Assembly: GCF_000296405.1 (NCBI RefSeq)
Contig: NZ_JH815193.1
Location: 442,286-484,532, forward strand
Length of the DNA: 42,247 nt
DNA from: Corynebacterium otitidis ATCC 51513
Lineage (GTDB): Bacteria; Actinomycetota; Actinomycetes; Mycobacteriales; Mycobacteriaceae
Reading direction: 5' to 3'
Every line of letters starts with the position of its first letter. The stretch's first letter is position 1. Below are positions 15,611 to 24,818 of the stretch, one piece after another. A program made the position numbers and the translations under genes. Under the pieces are notes generated by a model. It ran no database searches. It was not told the DNA's origin and saw nothing but the letters and a program-made list of their open reading frames with translations.

Positions 15611-15646
15611 CGGGTTTCCGGTACCCCGGCCGCGGCGCGGGTCGTG

Positions 15647-16279
15647 CTAGCCGCGGCGGGCGGGCTCCGCGGGGACGGGCTCGGCGGGCTCGCCGGTGCC
15701 CATCACCCCGAAGCCGGGGGTCTCGCGCTCCTTCGGGGAGACGCGCTGGAAGCGCGGGCCGCGGAACGCCCAGAGCTTGTTGATGAGGAAGTTCACCGGC
15801 GTGGAGACGAGGATGCCGATCATCGTCGCCCAGTAGAGCTTCGTGCGGATGAACGACGAGTCGTCGAACACGTCGGCCGGCAGCGCGATGGGCGAGGTGG
15901 GGTTCATGAGAAGCGTGACGACCACCTGGCTCACGACGAGGGCGCCGACGCCTGTGAGGAGGAAGGGGATGAAGCCGCGCAGCCAGCTGCGCGCCACCCG
16001 CCCGCGGAACGTCCAGCACCGGTTGATCTGGTAGTTCGAGAGGTTCGCCACGAGGAAGCCGAGGACGACGAAGACGTGGTACCAGCGCACGTTGTACTCG
16101 GTGCCAAAGAGGTTGAAGAACACGTCGTGCTCGGAGACCCCGCCGATCGCGCCGGCGAGCGTGCGGGCGGCCGCGACGACGACGAGGTTGACGATCGTCC
16201 CGGAGCCGCCGACGATGCCGAACTTCACGAACTGCCGGGAGGTGTCCACGATGCGGCTCGCCGCCTGCCCCTCAACCAA
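15647..16279 (-). CDS. GtrA-family membrane protein
   Basis: The protein has about 210 residues with four membrane segments: FGIVGGSGTIVNLVVVAAA, YHVFVVLGFLVANLSNYQIN, FLLTGVGALVVSQVVVTLL and LYWATMIGILVSTPVNFLIN. The paired motifs YQINRCWTFRG and FLINKLWAFRG are the internal repeat of the GtrA/DPMS family, whose members move or help synthesise polyprenyl-linked sugars for cell wall glycans. The start is unsure. The frame is open back to TTG 16339. I prefer TTG 16279, preceded by AAGGGG at 10 nt; GTG 16249 is another option. The tail is Pro/Glu-rich. It lies downstream of dapC on the same strand with a 135-bp gap. The glycan is unknown. Confidence 0.8.
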   Translation of the reverse strand: MVEGQAASRIVDTSRQFVKFGIVGGSGTIVNLVVVAAARTLAGAIGGVSEHDVFFNLFGTEYNVRWYHVFVVLGFLVANLSNYQINRCWTFRGRVARSWLRGFIPFLLTGVGALVVSQVVVTLLMNPTSPIALPADVFDDSSFIRTKLYWATMIGILVSTPVNFLINKLWAFRGPRFQRVSPKERETPGFGVMGTGEPAEPVPAEPARRG

Positions 16280-16414
16280 ACCGGATGCGCCCCTTAAAGC
16301 TCCTCGACTGCGCTGTCGGCCGGGGCGGCGCCTCCGCAAAACGGAGCGGGGCGGCCGCCGCGCGACCGGGGCAATTTTAGTCCCGGGCGGCGCGCGCGGG
16401 GAAATCCCTCGCCG

Positions 16415-17554
16415 CTACTTCGCGGCGGAGAGGCGCCGGTAGGCCTCGGAGATGGCCTCGTCGGTGGCGGTCAGGGAGAAGCGCACGAAGCGCTCGCCGT
16501 CGGGGCCGTAGAAGTCGCCGGGCGCGGCGATGATCCCCAGGTCGGCGAGCCAGGAGACGGTGTCGCGGCCGCTCTCCCCGCGGGTGGCCCACAGGTAGAG
16601 CCCGCCGGTGGAGTCGGCGATCGCCAGCCCCGCCTCGCCAAGCGCGCGGGCGAGGTCGGCGCGGCGGTTGGCGTAGCGCAGCTTCTGGAGGTGCTCCTGG
16701 TCGTCGTCGTTTAGAGCTGCGACCATGGCGGCCTGGATGGGGCCGGGCACGATGAGGCCCGCGTGCTTGCGCAGCAGCCGAAGCTCGGCGATGAGCTCCT
16801 CGTCGCCGGCGAAGAAGCCCGCCCGGTAGCCCGCGAGGTTCGAGGTCTTCGACAGCGAGTGGATGGCGATGAGCCCCTCGACGCTGCCGCCGGAGACCGC
16901 CGGGTCGAGGATGGAGCGCGCGGGGCGCGACTGGTCCCAGTTGAGCCCGAGGTAGCACTCGTCGGAGGCGACGACGACGTCGTTCTCTCGCGCCCACGAG
17001 ACGATCTCCTTGAGCACCTCGGGCTCCAAGACCTTGCCGGTCGGGTTCGAGGGCGAGTTGAGGTAGATGAGCCCCGCGCCCGAAAGGTCCCGCTCGTCGC
17101 GGGCGGGGTTCTCGCTGCGCACGACGTCGACGCCCGCGAGCCGGGCGCCCACCTCGTAGGTGGGATACGCCAGCGGCGGGATGATGACGGTGGCTTCCGC
17201 GAGCTCCCCGCGGCCGAGGCCCAGAAGCGTCGGCAGCCAGGCGATGGCCTCCTTGGTGCCCACCACCGGCAGCACCGCCGAGGTGCTCAAGCCCTCGACG
17301 CCGTAGCGGCGCGAGAGCGACTCGACGATCGCGTCGATGAGCTCCGGGGTGCCGGCGGTCGTGGGGTAGCCGGGCTCGGCGGCGGCCTCGGAGAGCGCGA
17401 GCTGAATGCTCGGCGCCACCGGGTCGACCGGCGAGCCCACCGAGAGGTCCACGAGGCCGTCCGGGTGGGACTTCGCGCGCTCGCGGTCCTCGGCGATCGA
17501 GTCCCACGGGAAGTCGGGCAGGGCGGCGCTCAAGCGCGAGCGGTGGTGGGTCAT
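16415..17554 (-). CDS. dapC: N-succinyldiaminopimelate aminotransferase
   Basis: This 379-residue class I/II PLP aminotransferase has the standard landmarks: YLNSPSNPTGKVL (phosphate/aspartate region), VASDECYLGLNW (cofactor Asp and Tyr), SLSKTSNLAGYRAGF with the Schiff-base Lys, and RFSLTATDEAI containing the carboxylate-binding Arg. DapC makes N-succinyl-LL-diaminopimelate between DapD and DapE. Identification as dapC rests on its coupling to fdxC, the standard actinobacterial arrangement. ATG 17554 overlaps nothing but starts 4 nt after the fdxC stop, with AGGA at 8 nt, so the two are cotranscribed. Other aminotransferase activities cannot be excluded by sequence alone. Confidence 0.92.
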   Translation of the reverse strand: MTHHRSRLSAALPDFPWDSIAEDRERAKSHPDGLVDLSVGSPVDPVAPSIQLALSEAAAEPGYPTTAGTPELIDAIVESLSRRYGVEGLSTSAVLPVVGTKEAIAWLPTLLGLGRGELAEATVIIPPLAYPTYEVGARLAGVDVVRSENPARDERDLSGAGLIYLNSPSNPTGKVLEPEVLKEIVSWARENDVVVASDECYLGLNWDQSRPARSILDPAVSGGSVEGLIAIHSLSKTSNLAGYRAGFFAGDEELIAELRLLRKHAGLIVPGPIQAAMVAALNDDDQEHLQKLRYANRRADLARALGEAGLAIADSTGGLYLWATRGESGRDTVSWLADLGIIAAPGDFYGPDGERFVRFSLTATDEAISEAYRRLSAAK

Positions 17555-17558
17555 CGTC

Positions 17559-17882
17559 CTAGTCCTGGTTCTGCGGCGGCAGCTCGGCGACGAACGGCGG
17601 GTCGAAGTCCTGCGGCCCGGTCCCCTGAGCCCCGCCCGGGGAGCCGAGGTCGTCGAAGAACGCGGCGTTCGCGTCGTTGTACTCGAGCCACTCGTCGGGC
17701 ACGTCGTCCTCGTAGAAGATCGCCTCGACCGGGCAGGCCGGCTCGCAGGCGCCGCAGTCGACGCACTCGTCGGGGTGGATGTAGAGCGACCGCTTGCCCT
17801 CGTAGATGCAGTCGACCGGGCACTCCTCGACGCAGGAGCGGTCCTTGACGTCGACGCAGGGCTGGGCGATGGTGTAGGTCAT
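17559..17882 (-). CDS. fdxC: Ferredoxin with 3Fe-4S and 4Fe-4S clusters (7Fe type)
   Basis: The 107-residue acidic protein has Cys9, Cys17, Cys21 and Cys25 ([17 protein letters not shown]) and then Cys40, Cys43, Cys46 and Cys50 ([12 protein letters not shown]). This is the FdxA/FdxC pattern binding one 3Fe-4S and one 4Fe-4S cluster. The C-terminal ~50 residues are acidic and Pro-rich. It is a cytosolic one-electron carrier; its partner is not shown by the sequence. ATG 17882 lacks a ribosome site but lies 7 nt after TATCTG, so it may be leaderless. dapC follows 4 nt downstream in the same operon, as in mycobacteria and corynebacteria. Confidence 0.94.
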   Translation of the reverse strand: MTYTIAQPCVDVKDRSCVEECPVDCIYEGKRSLYIHPDECVDCGACEPACPVEAIFYEDDVPDEWLEYNDANAAFFDDLGSPGGAQGTGPQDFDPPFVAELPPQNQD

Positions 17883-17889
17883 CTGGCTT

Positions 17890-17936
17890 CAGATACTCCC
17901 ATCACGGAAAACTTCGAGATTCAAAAATAGGGTTCC
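17890..17936 (-). promoter_or_regulatory. Promoter region of fdxC-dapC
   Basis: Two readings are possible. TATCTG (17890-17895) lies 7 nt before ATG 17882, close to the leaderless pattern seen elsewhere but without the final T. GGAACC (17931-17936) is 18 bp before GTTTT (17908-17912), resembling an ECF (SigH/SigE) promoter with a short leader. Neither is strong. Confidence 0.3.
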
Positions 17937-17974
17937 CAGCGGCGCGACCGGGCCCTTTTTACGTGAATAAAGGC

Positions 17975-17990
17975 CGTGTGCCCGGCCGTG
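17975..17990 (-). terminator. Weak terminator after the mshB-linked membrane protein gene
   Basis: On the minus strand GGCCG and CGGCC flank a 6-nt loop, followed by TTTATT, just past the stop at 18012. The stem is only 5 bp. Confidence 0.35.
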
Positions 17991-18011
17991 CCGTACGGAC
18001 TCTCAAGTATG

Positions 18012-18461
18012 TCACTTGCGCGCAATCAGTGGCCAACCGCCGCCGGCGGCGCCCGCGGCGAGCAGCGCGACCGAACGGATGGAGTCGAGCAGCCAGACGT
18101 CCCCGGTCGCCAGGGGGATAAGCAGGAATCCCACGTAGACCGCGAGCCAGACGAAAAGAGGCAGCCCGGCAAGCCCCGGCCGCCGGTCCCAGAGCAGCGC
18201 CGTGCGCGTGAGCACGAGGTTAAATGAAAATGCCAGGACAACCGTGATGGGCATGGCGATGGCCGCGCCGGCGGCCTCGACGCGCAGGCCCAGGTAGATC
18301 ACCTCGAGCGCGCAGGACACCGCCGCCCCGAGGCTAAGGAAGCCCAGGCCGACGGCCTTCTCCCCGCGGGAGACGTCGCGGCGCACGACCGGGCGCGGCG
18401 CGTCGTCGGCCGCGCCGTTCGGCTCCCCCGGGTCCGGGGTGGAAGAAGGGTTGCTCGCCAC
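18012..18461 (-). CDS. Small four-helix membrane protein next to mshB
   Basis: The protein has 149 residues from GTG 18461, which follows GGAGG at 10 nt. A polar, Pro/Asp-rich N-terminus of ~45 residues is followed by four hydrophobic segments: AVGLGFLSLGAAVSCALEVI, AAIAMPITVVLAFSFNLVL, LPLFVWLAVYVGFLLIPLA and SVALLAAGAAGGGWPLI. A much longer frame extends upstream to 18953, but that part is Arg/Pro-rich shadow sequence within mshB. The position directly after mshB matches an uncharacterised conserved membrane protein in mycobacteria (Rv1171-like, from memory). The gap from mshB is 71 bp and the operon with mshB is plausible. No function is known. Confidence 0.8.
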   Translation of the reverse strand: MASNPSSTPDPGEPNGAADDAPRPVVRRDVSRGEKAVGLGFLSLGAAVSCALEVIYLGLRVEAAGAAIAMPITVVLAFSFNLVLTRTALLWDRRPGLAGLPLFVWLAVYVGFLLIPLATGDVWLLDSIRSVALLAAGAAGGGWPLIARK

Positions 18462-18532
18462 CGCCGCCTCGCCTCCGTCGTTTGTCGTGTTCGCCGCTTG
18501 TCGCTTTTTTGGGAGCCGCCGCGCCCCGCGGG

Positions 18533-19501
18533 CTAGGGGAGCCCGGCCCCGCCGGGCACCAGGCCCGCCGCCGGGTCGCCGAAGCCGTCCGCGTCTCGGG
18601 CGTCCTCGGGCAGCGGCTCGCCGGCGCCGAGGATGACGTGCTCGGCGGCGGTGATCGGCTGGGCGATGAGGTTGGAGAGCGCGTAGCAGCCCACCGCCGC
18701 GTCGCCGTTGATCGCGGCGCGCGCCGGCGTGGGGTTCGTGCGGGAGACCCGCCCGTCGGCGACCCACACCTGCGTGGGGTGGCAGCCGAGCGCCTCGATC
18801 TTGCGGGAGACGTCCTGCCGGTCGAGCGCGACGTGGAGGTCGGGCTTGTCGACGGCGTCGAGCTCCCCGTCCTCGGGGCGGCGCCAGCCCTCGGGCAGCG
18901 TGCGGATCGCCGCGGAGCCCGCATCCAAGCTCTTGCGGTCGCGCACGGTCCACAGGACACGGCGCACCGGGCGCTCGGCGACCTCCGCCATGACGAGGCG
19001 GTGGATCTGCACGTGGTCGGGGTGCCCGTAGCCGCCGCGCTCGTCGTAGGTGACGACGACGTCGGGCTCGAGCTCCTCAAAGAGCTGCTTGAGGTCCTCG
19101 GCGGCCTCGTCGTAGCGGTTGCCGAAGGCCCGCGGGTCCCTCGAGGCGGGGTCGCCGGCCATGCCCGAGTCGCGGTACTTCCCCGGCGCGCCGAGGAAGC
19201 GGCCCTTCACCCCGAGCGCCTCGTGGGAGGCCATGAGCTCGGCGATGCGGAAGCCCCCGAGCTGGTCGGCACGGTCGGCCACCAGGTTCTGGTACGGCTC
19301 GCCGATGACCTCGCCCTGCTCGCCGAGGGTGCACGTGACGACGGTGACCTCGGCGCCGCGGCGCGCAAGATGCGCGAGCAGCCCGCCCCCGGCGAGCGCC
19401 TCGTCGTCGGGGTGGGCGTGCACGGCCACGACCTTTAAGCCCTCGAGCCGAGCGTCGGGGCTGGCCGGGGCCGGGGTGGCGGAATCGTCGCTTGCGCTCA
19501 T
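18533..19501 (-). CDS. mshB: N-acetyl-myo-inositol-glucosaminide deacetylase (mycothiol synthesis)
   Basis: The 322-residue LmbE-type zinc deacetylase removes acetate from GlcNAc-inositol, the second stage of mycothiol synthesis. The zinc/catalytic motif AHPDDEALAGGG is at about 29-40 (His30, Asp33 region), and the third ligand lies in GGYGHPDHVQIHRL. NRYDEAAEDLKQLFEELEPDVVVTYDERGGYG is typical of the family. ATG 19501 sits immediately after the lpqW-like stop (1-nt-scale spacing) with AGGAGC about 11 nt upstream, so it is probably cotranscribed with typA and the lipoprotein. The C-terminus ends in a short Gly/Pro tail. Presence of mshB indicates a mycothiol-producing actinobacterium. Confidence 0.94.
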   Translation of the reverse strand: MSASDDSATPAPASPDARLEGLKVVAVHAHPDDEALAGGGLLAHLARRGAEVTVVTCTLGEQGEVIGEPYQNLVADRADQLGGFRIAELMASHEALGVKGRFLGAPGKYRDSGMAGDPASRDPRAFGNRYDEAAEDLKQLFEELEPDVVVTYDERGGYGHPDHVQIHRLVMAEVAERPVRRVLWTVRDRKSLDAGSAAIRTLPEGWRRPEDGELDAVDKPDLHVALDRQDVSRKIEALGCHPTQVWVADGRVSRTNPTPARAAINGDAAVGCYALSNLIAQPITAAEHVILGAGEPLPEDARDADGFGDPAAGLVPGGAGLP

Positions 19502-19504
19502 CGT

Positions 19505-21259
19505 CTAGTCGGGCTCCTGTTCCTTGCGCAGGATCGCGCGGTTGTTGAGAAACTCCTCGTCGAGCTCCCACTCGCCGGCGGTGCCCACCCCGTCGGGCCA
19601 GTCCTTTAAATCCTCGGCCGGGCCGTGGAGCTCGTCCCTGGCGACTTCGAGGCGCTGCTCGCCGACGATCGGTGTGTAGAGCGCCTCCTCGTCCTCGAGG
19701 CCCGCGACGAAGGCGGCGAGCTCCTCGTCTCCCATGTCGCCGGCGAGCGCGGCCATGAGCCGCTGCTGGGTGTCCTCGTCGCAGTAGCCGGTGAGGTTGC
19801 TGCCCCAGCCGTCCGCGGCGGCGGCCTCCTCGTCGTCGCCCTCGTCGCCCTCGCCGGTCTCCTCGTCGCGGCTCTTCGCCTCGAGGCGGCGCTGTTCCGG
19901 GGTGGGGCACGAGTAGGCCGAGGCGACGTCCAGCGCGGTGGGGCTCGCCACTCCCCAGGAGAGGACCGCGTCGACCTCGCCGGCGGGCAGGAGGTCCTCG
20001 ACGGCCTCGGTGAAGTCGACCGAGGACACCGCGGCCGGGATGCCCTTCGCCGCCGCGAGGTCGACGATCGCGCGGGCCGCGCGGGCGGCCTCCGGGTGGC
20101 GGGGGTCCGCCGCGATGGTCAGGGGCCGCTCGACGCTCGCCGCGCCCCTTAAGGCCTCCGGGTCCGAGCCGGCCGCCCGCTCGCTGGTGCGGTTGGCGCC
20201 CGCGGGCAGCGCCAGGTCCTCGGTGCGCCCGGTCGCGAGCTTCGCGACCTCGGGGACGTCGATGAGCTCGCGCAGCTCGCGGCGCGCCGCCGCGTCCCCC
20301 ACCACCGGCGAGGCCGTCGACGCCGACAGCGTGAGCATCCGCCCGGTGGTGATGGTGCGGGTCTGCGCGCCGTCGACGAGCCGGTAGGCGTCCTCGGTGG
20401 TCTGGCCGGGGGCGATGTTGACGAAGGAGAGCTGCGTGTTGCGCACCTGGTCGAGCCCGTCGACACCGTCGCCGACCTCCTGGAAGCCGATGATCTCCGT
20501 CTTGGCGGGCTCGTCGCCCCAATAGCGGTCGTTGCGGTTGAGCTCGATCGCGCCGCGCTTGGGGTCGGCATGCGCGACAAGGAACTTCCCCGCCGATGCG
20601 GGGATCTCCTCGTCCATCGCCGTGGAGAACGAGCCCGACGACACGACGTGGGAGGGCAGCAGCGGGCTGAAGAGGCGCCGCCACTCGGCGACCTTGCTCG
20701 CGAGGTCCACCTCGACGCGCCGGCCGCCCTCGCTCACGCGCACGTCGGTGATCTGCTGGTAGCCCGCGGCCGAGCGCACCCCGTTCGTGGCGCTCAAGGT
20801 GCGCCACAAAAACACGAAGTCCGCGCCCGTGATCGGGGTACCGTCGGACCACTGGGCCGAGTCGTTGATGTCGTAGACGAGCGTCTGCGCCGCGCCCTCG
20901 GAGGGCTCGACGGGGCCCGCCCAGTCGAGCAGCTCGTCGTTGAGCTCCCCGCCGACGAACGTGCGGGGGAAGACGAGCTTGCTTAAGTCGTCGAGGAAGC
21001 TCGACGTGTCGCCGACCAAGTACGGGTTGAGCCCGGTGCGCAGCGGGTCGACGCCGATGTCGATGCGGGAGCGCCCCTCGTCCTCGGTGGTCGTCATCTC
21101 CGGGGTGGAGGTCTCCTCGCTGACGGTCTCGGTGACCGTCTCCTCGGTCTCGACGACGGGCGGGGGCCCCGGGTTCGCGACGCACGCGGCGGCCAGCCCC
21201 GCGACCGCGGCGAGGGAGCCGGCGGCCGCGAGGCGGGCGGGGCGGATGGGTGACGAGAT
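19505..21259 (-). CDS. lpqW: LpqW-like SBP_bac_5 lipoprotein; start codon apparently ATC
   Basis: This is an oligopeptide-binding-protein-like lipoprotein of the mycobacterial LpqW group, placed between typA and mshB as in mycobacteria. LpqW is linked there to control of lipomannan/LAM synthesis. SBP family parts are visible (SAQWSDGTPITGADFVFLWR, LNRNDRYWGDEPAK, QVRNTQLSFVNIAPGQ). Starting at ATG 21097 leaves no export signal. Upstream, however, the frame stays open to the typA stop and encodes a perfect lipoprotein signal: basic IRPAR, a hydrophobic core and LAAAC (Cys26, codon 21182-21184), then a Thr/Glu-rich stretch. No ATG, GTG or TTG precedes the Cys. ATC at 21257-21259 is 7 nt after AAGGA, so I place the start there. 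This is either a rare ATC start or a changed ATG. The acidic insert around residues 440-460 (GEGDEGDDEE) is unusual. Confidence 0.75.
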   Translation of the reverse strand: MSSPIRPARLAAAGSLAAVAGLAAACVANPGPPPVVETEETVTETVSEETSTPEMTTTEDEGRSRIDIGVDPLRTGLNPYLVGDTSSFLDDLSKLVFPRTFVGGELNDELLDWAGPVEPSEGAAQTLVYDINDSAQWSDGTPITGADFVFLWRTLSATNGVRSAAGYQQITDVRVSEGGRRVEVDLASKVAEWRRLFSPLLPSHVVSSGSFSTAMDEEIPASAGKFLVAHADPKRGAIELNRNDRYWGDEPAKTEIIGFQEVGDGVDGLDQVRNTQLSFVNIAPGQTTEDAYRLVDGAQTRTITTGRMLTLSASTASPVVGDAAARRELRELIDVPEVAKLATGRTEDLALPAGANRTSERAAGSDPEALRGAASVERPLTIAADPRHPEAARAARAIVDLAAAKGIPAAVSSVDFTEAVEDLLPAGEVDAVLSWGVASPTALDVASAYSCPTPEQRRLEAKSRDEETGEGDEGDDEEAAAADGWGSNLTGYCDEDTQQRLMAALAGDMGDEELAAFVAGLEDEEALYTPIVGEQRLEVARDELHGPAEDLKDWPDGVGTAGEWELDEEFLNNRAILRKEQEPD

Positions 21260-21289
21260 GGGGCGGTCCTTAGATGTCGGGGCTCGGGG

Positions 21290-23206
<1,917 letters not shown>

Positions 23207-23312
23207 TACTGGGGTACTCCTCGCATCACGATCGGGATCGCTTCGTTTTATTCGCCCCCGGGCCGCGGGCGCCAGGGATGAATTCCACCCGCCCCGGGTT
23301 TAAGCCGCCTGT

Positions 23313-23318
23313 ATCCTA
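23313..23318 (-). promoter_or_regulatory. Candidate -10 of typA
   Basis: TAGGAT on the minus strand would give a leader of about 100 nt before GTG 23206. No convincing -35 is visible in this very GC-rich region. Confidence 0.25.
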
Positions 23319-23446
23319 CTCCCCCGCCCCAGCTCACGCACCCCGGCCGGGACCCCGCGGCGAGCGCGCGGCGCACCGGCGGCGGCCGCTCGGCGGCCGG
23401 CCGGTAAACGACTCGCGACCGGCGCGCGGGGCGCGCCGCTCTCGGC

Positions 23447-23452
23447 TACCGT
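23447..23452 (+). promoter_or_regulatory. -10 hexamer of a probable leaderless MFS transcript
   Basis: TACCGT, then 7 nt (CAGCCGG), then GTG 23460. No ribosome site is present. Confidence 0.45.
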
Positions 23453-23459
23453 CAGCCGG

Positions 23460-24808
23460 GTGAGCACCACCGCCCCCTCCCCCGGGACCGACTCGCCCCC
23501 GCCCCGGGCGCCGCGCGCCGGCCGCGGGCTCGTCGCCGCGTGGGCCTTCTACGACTGGGGCTCCGCGGCGTTCAACGCGGCGATCGTCACGTTCGTCTTC
23601 TCCGTCTACCTCACCGACACCGTAGGTAGCGAGCTCTCCTCGCCGTCGGCGGCGACGTGGCTGTCGATCTCCGTGGCGATCAGCGGCCTCATCATCGCGC
23701 TCACCGCGCCCGTCATGGGCCAGCGCGCCGACCAGCCCGGCCGCAGGTCGCGCCAGGTGGCCGTGTGGACTGCGCTCACCGTCGCGTGCATGGCCGCGAT
23801 GGCGCTGGTGGGCGACGACACCGCCTACTTCTGGCTCGGCCTCGTCCTGCTCGCGGCCGGCTCCATCGCCTTCGAGTTCGCCGAGATCGGGTACTTCTCC
23901 ATGCTCCCCGGGATCGCCACGCCGCAGACGGTCGGGCGGGTCTCGGGGCTCGGCTGGGGCATGGGCTACGTCGGCGGGATCGTCGTGCTCGGCATCGCGT
24001 TCGTCGGGTTCCTCGCGCCCGCCGCGGAACCCGGCCGCCACGGCATCCTCAACCTGCCCGCCGAGGGCGGGCTCAACGTGCGGGCCTTCTGCCTGCTCGC
24101 CGCGGCGTGGTTCCTTCTCTTCGCGCTGCCGCTGCTCGTCGCCGCGCGCCGCCGCGAACGCCGCCTCGCGCCGAACGAACCTCAGCGGCGGCTCGGGGTG
24201 CGCGCCTCCTACGCGGCGCTCTTCCGGGAGATCAAGGCCCTGTGGCGCGGGGACCGGCGCACCGCGCTGTTCTTCATCGCCGCGGCCGTCTACCGCGACG
24301 GGCTGGCCGGCGTGTTCGGCTTCGGGGCGGTGCTCGCCGCGACCGTGTACGGGCTCTCGCCCTCGGAGATCATCCTCTTCGGTATCGCCGGGAACGTCGC
24401 CGCCGCGGCCGGGGCGTTCGCCGCGGGCGTCCTCGACGACCGCTTCGGGCCGAAGCCGGTGATCTGCGCCTCGCTCGCGCTCATGGTCCTCGACGGTCTC
24501 GCGCTGTTCTTCATCGAGGGGCCGCCGGGTTCTGAGCCCTCGGGCTTGCGCTGTGCCTGCTCGTCGGCCCGGCCCAGTCGGCCTCCCGGACGTTTCTCGT
24601 GCGCGTCACCCCGAAGGGGCGGGAGGGCCAGTTCATCGGGCTGTACGCGACCTCAGGGCGGGCGGTGTCCTTCCTCGCGCCGGGCGCGTTCGCGCTGTTC
24701 ACCGGGATCGGCGGCGACGACCGCTACGGGATCCTCGCGATCGCGCTCGTGCTCGCCGCGGGGCTCGCGGCGCTCGTGCCGCTCGCCCCGCCGGGGCGCT
24801 CCCGCTAG
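23460..24808 (+). pseudogene. MFS transporter, UMF1/Atg22-like, with frameshift and nonsense codon
   Basis: The N-terminal part (GTG 23460 to about 24530) is a typical UMF1-type major facilitator: WAFYDWGSAAFNAAIVTFVF, a GQRADQPGRRSRQ cytoplasmic loop, FEFAEIGYFSMLPG and VFGFGAVLAATVYGLSPSEI. After FFIEGPPG the frame turns to Arg/Ser-rich nonsense. The family's end (LALCLLVGPAQSASRTFLV, RVTPKGREGQFIGLYATSGR, then SFLAPGAFALFTGIGG) continues in another frame and stops at 24808. In that frame the codon at the expected Trp (FWALG) is TGA (24533-24535). Restoring the protein thus needs one extra G in the GGG at 24527-24529 and TGA to TGG. Two adjacent lesions suggest a real pseudogene, but local sequence error is possible. 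The substrate of UMF1 transporters is mostly unknown. Confidence 0.8.
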
Positions 24809-24818
24809 CGGTTGTTTT

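Noticed and set aside
19077..21185. Minus-strand 702-codon frame covering the LpqW-like gene and part of mshB
   Set aside because: Arg/Gly-rich out-of-frame reading; it would destroy two recognisable proteins.
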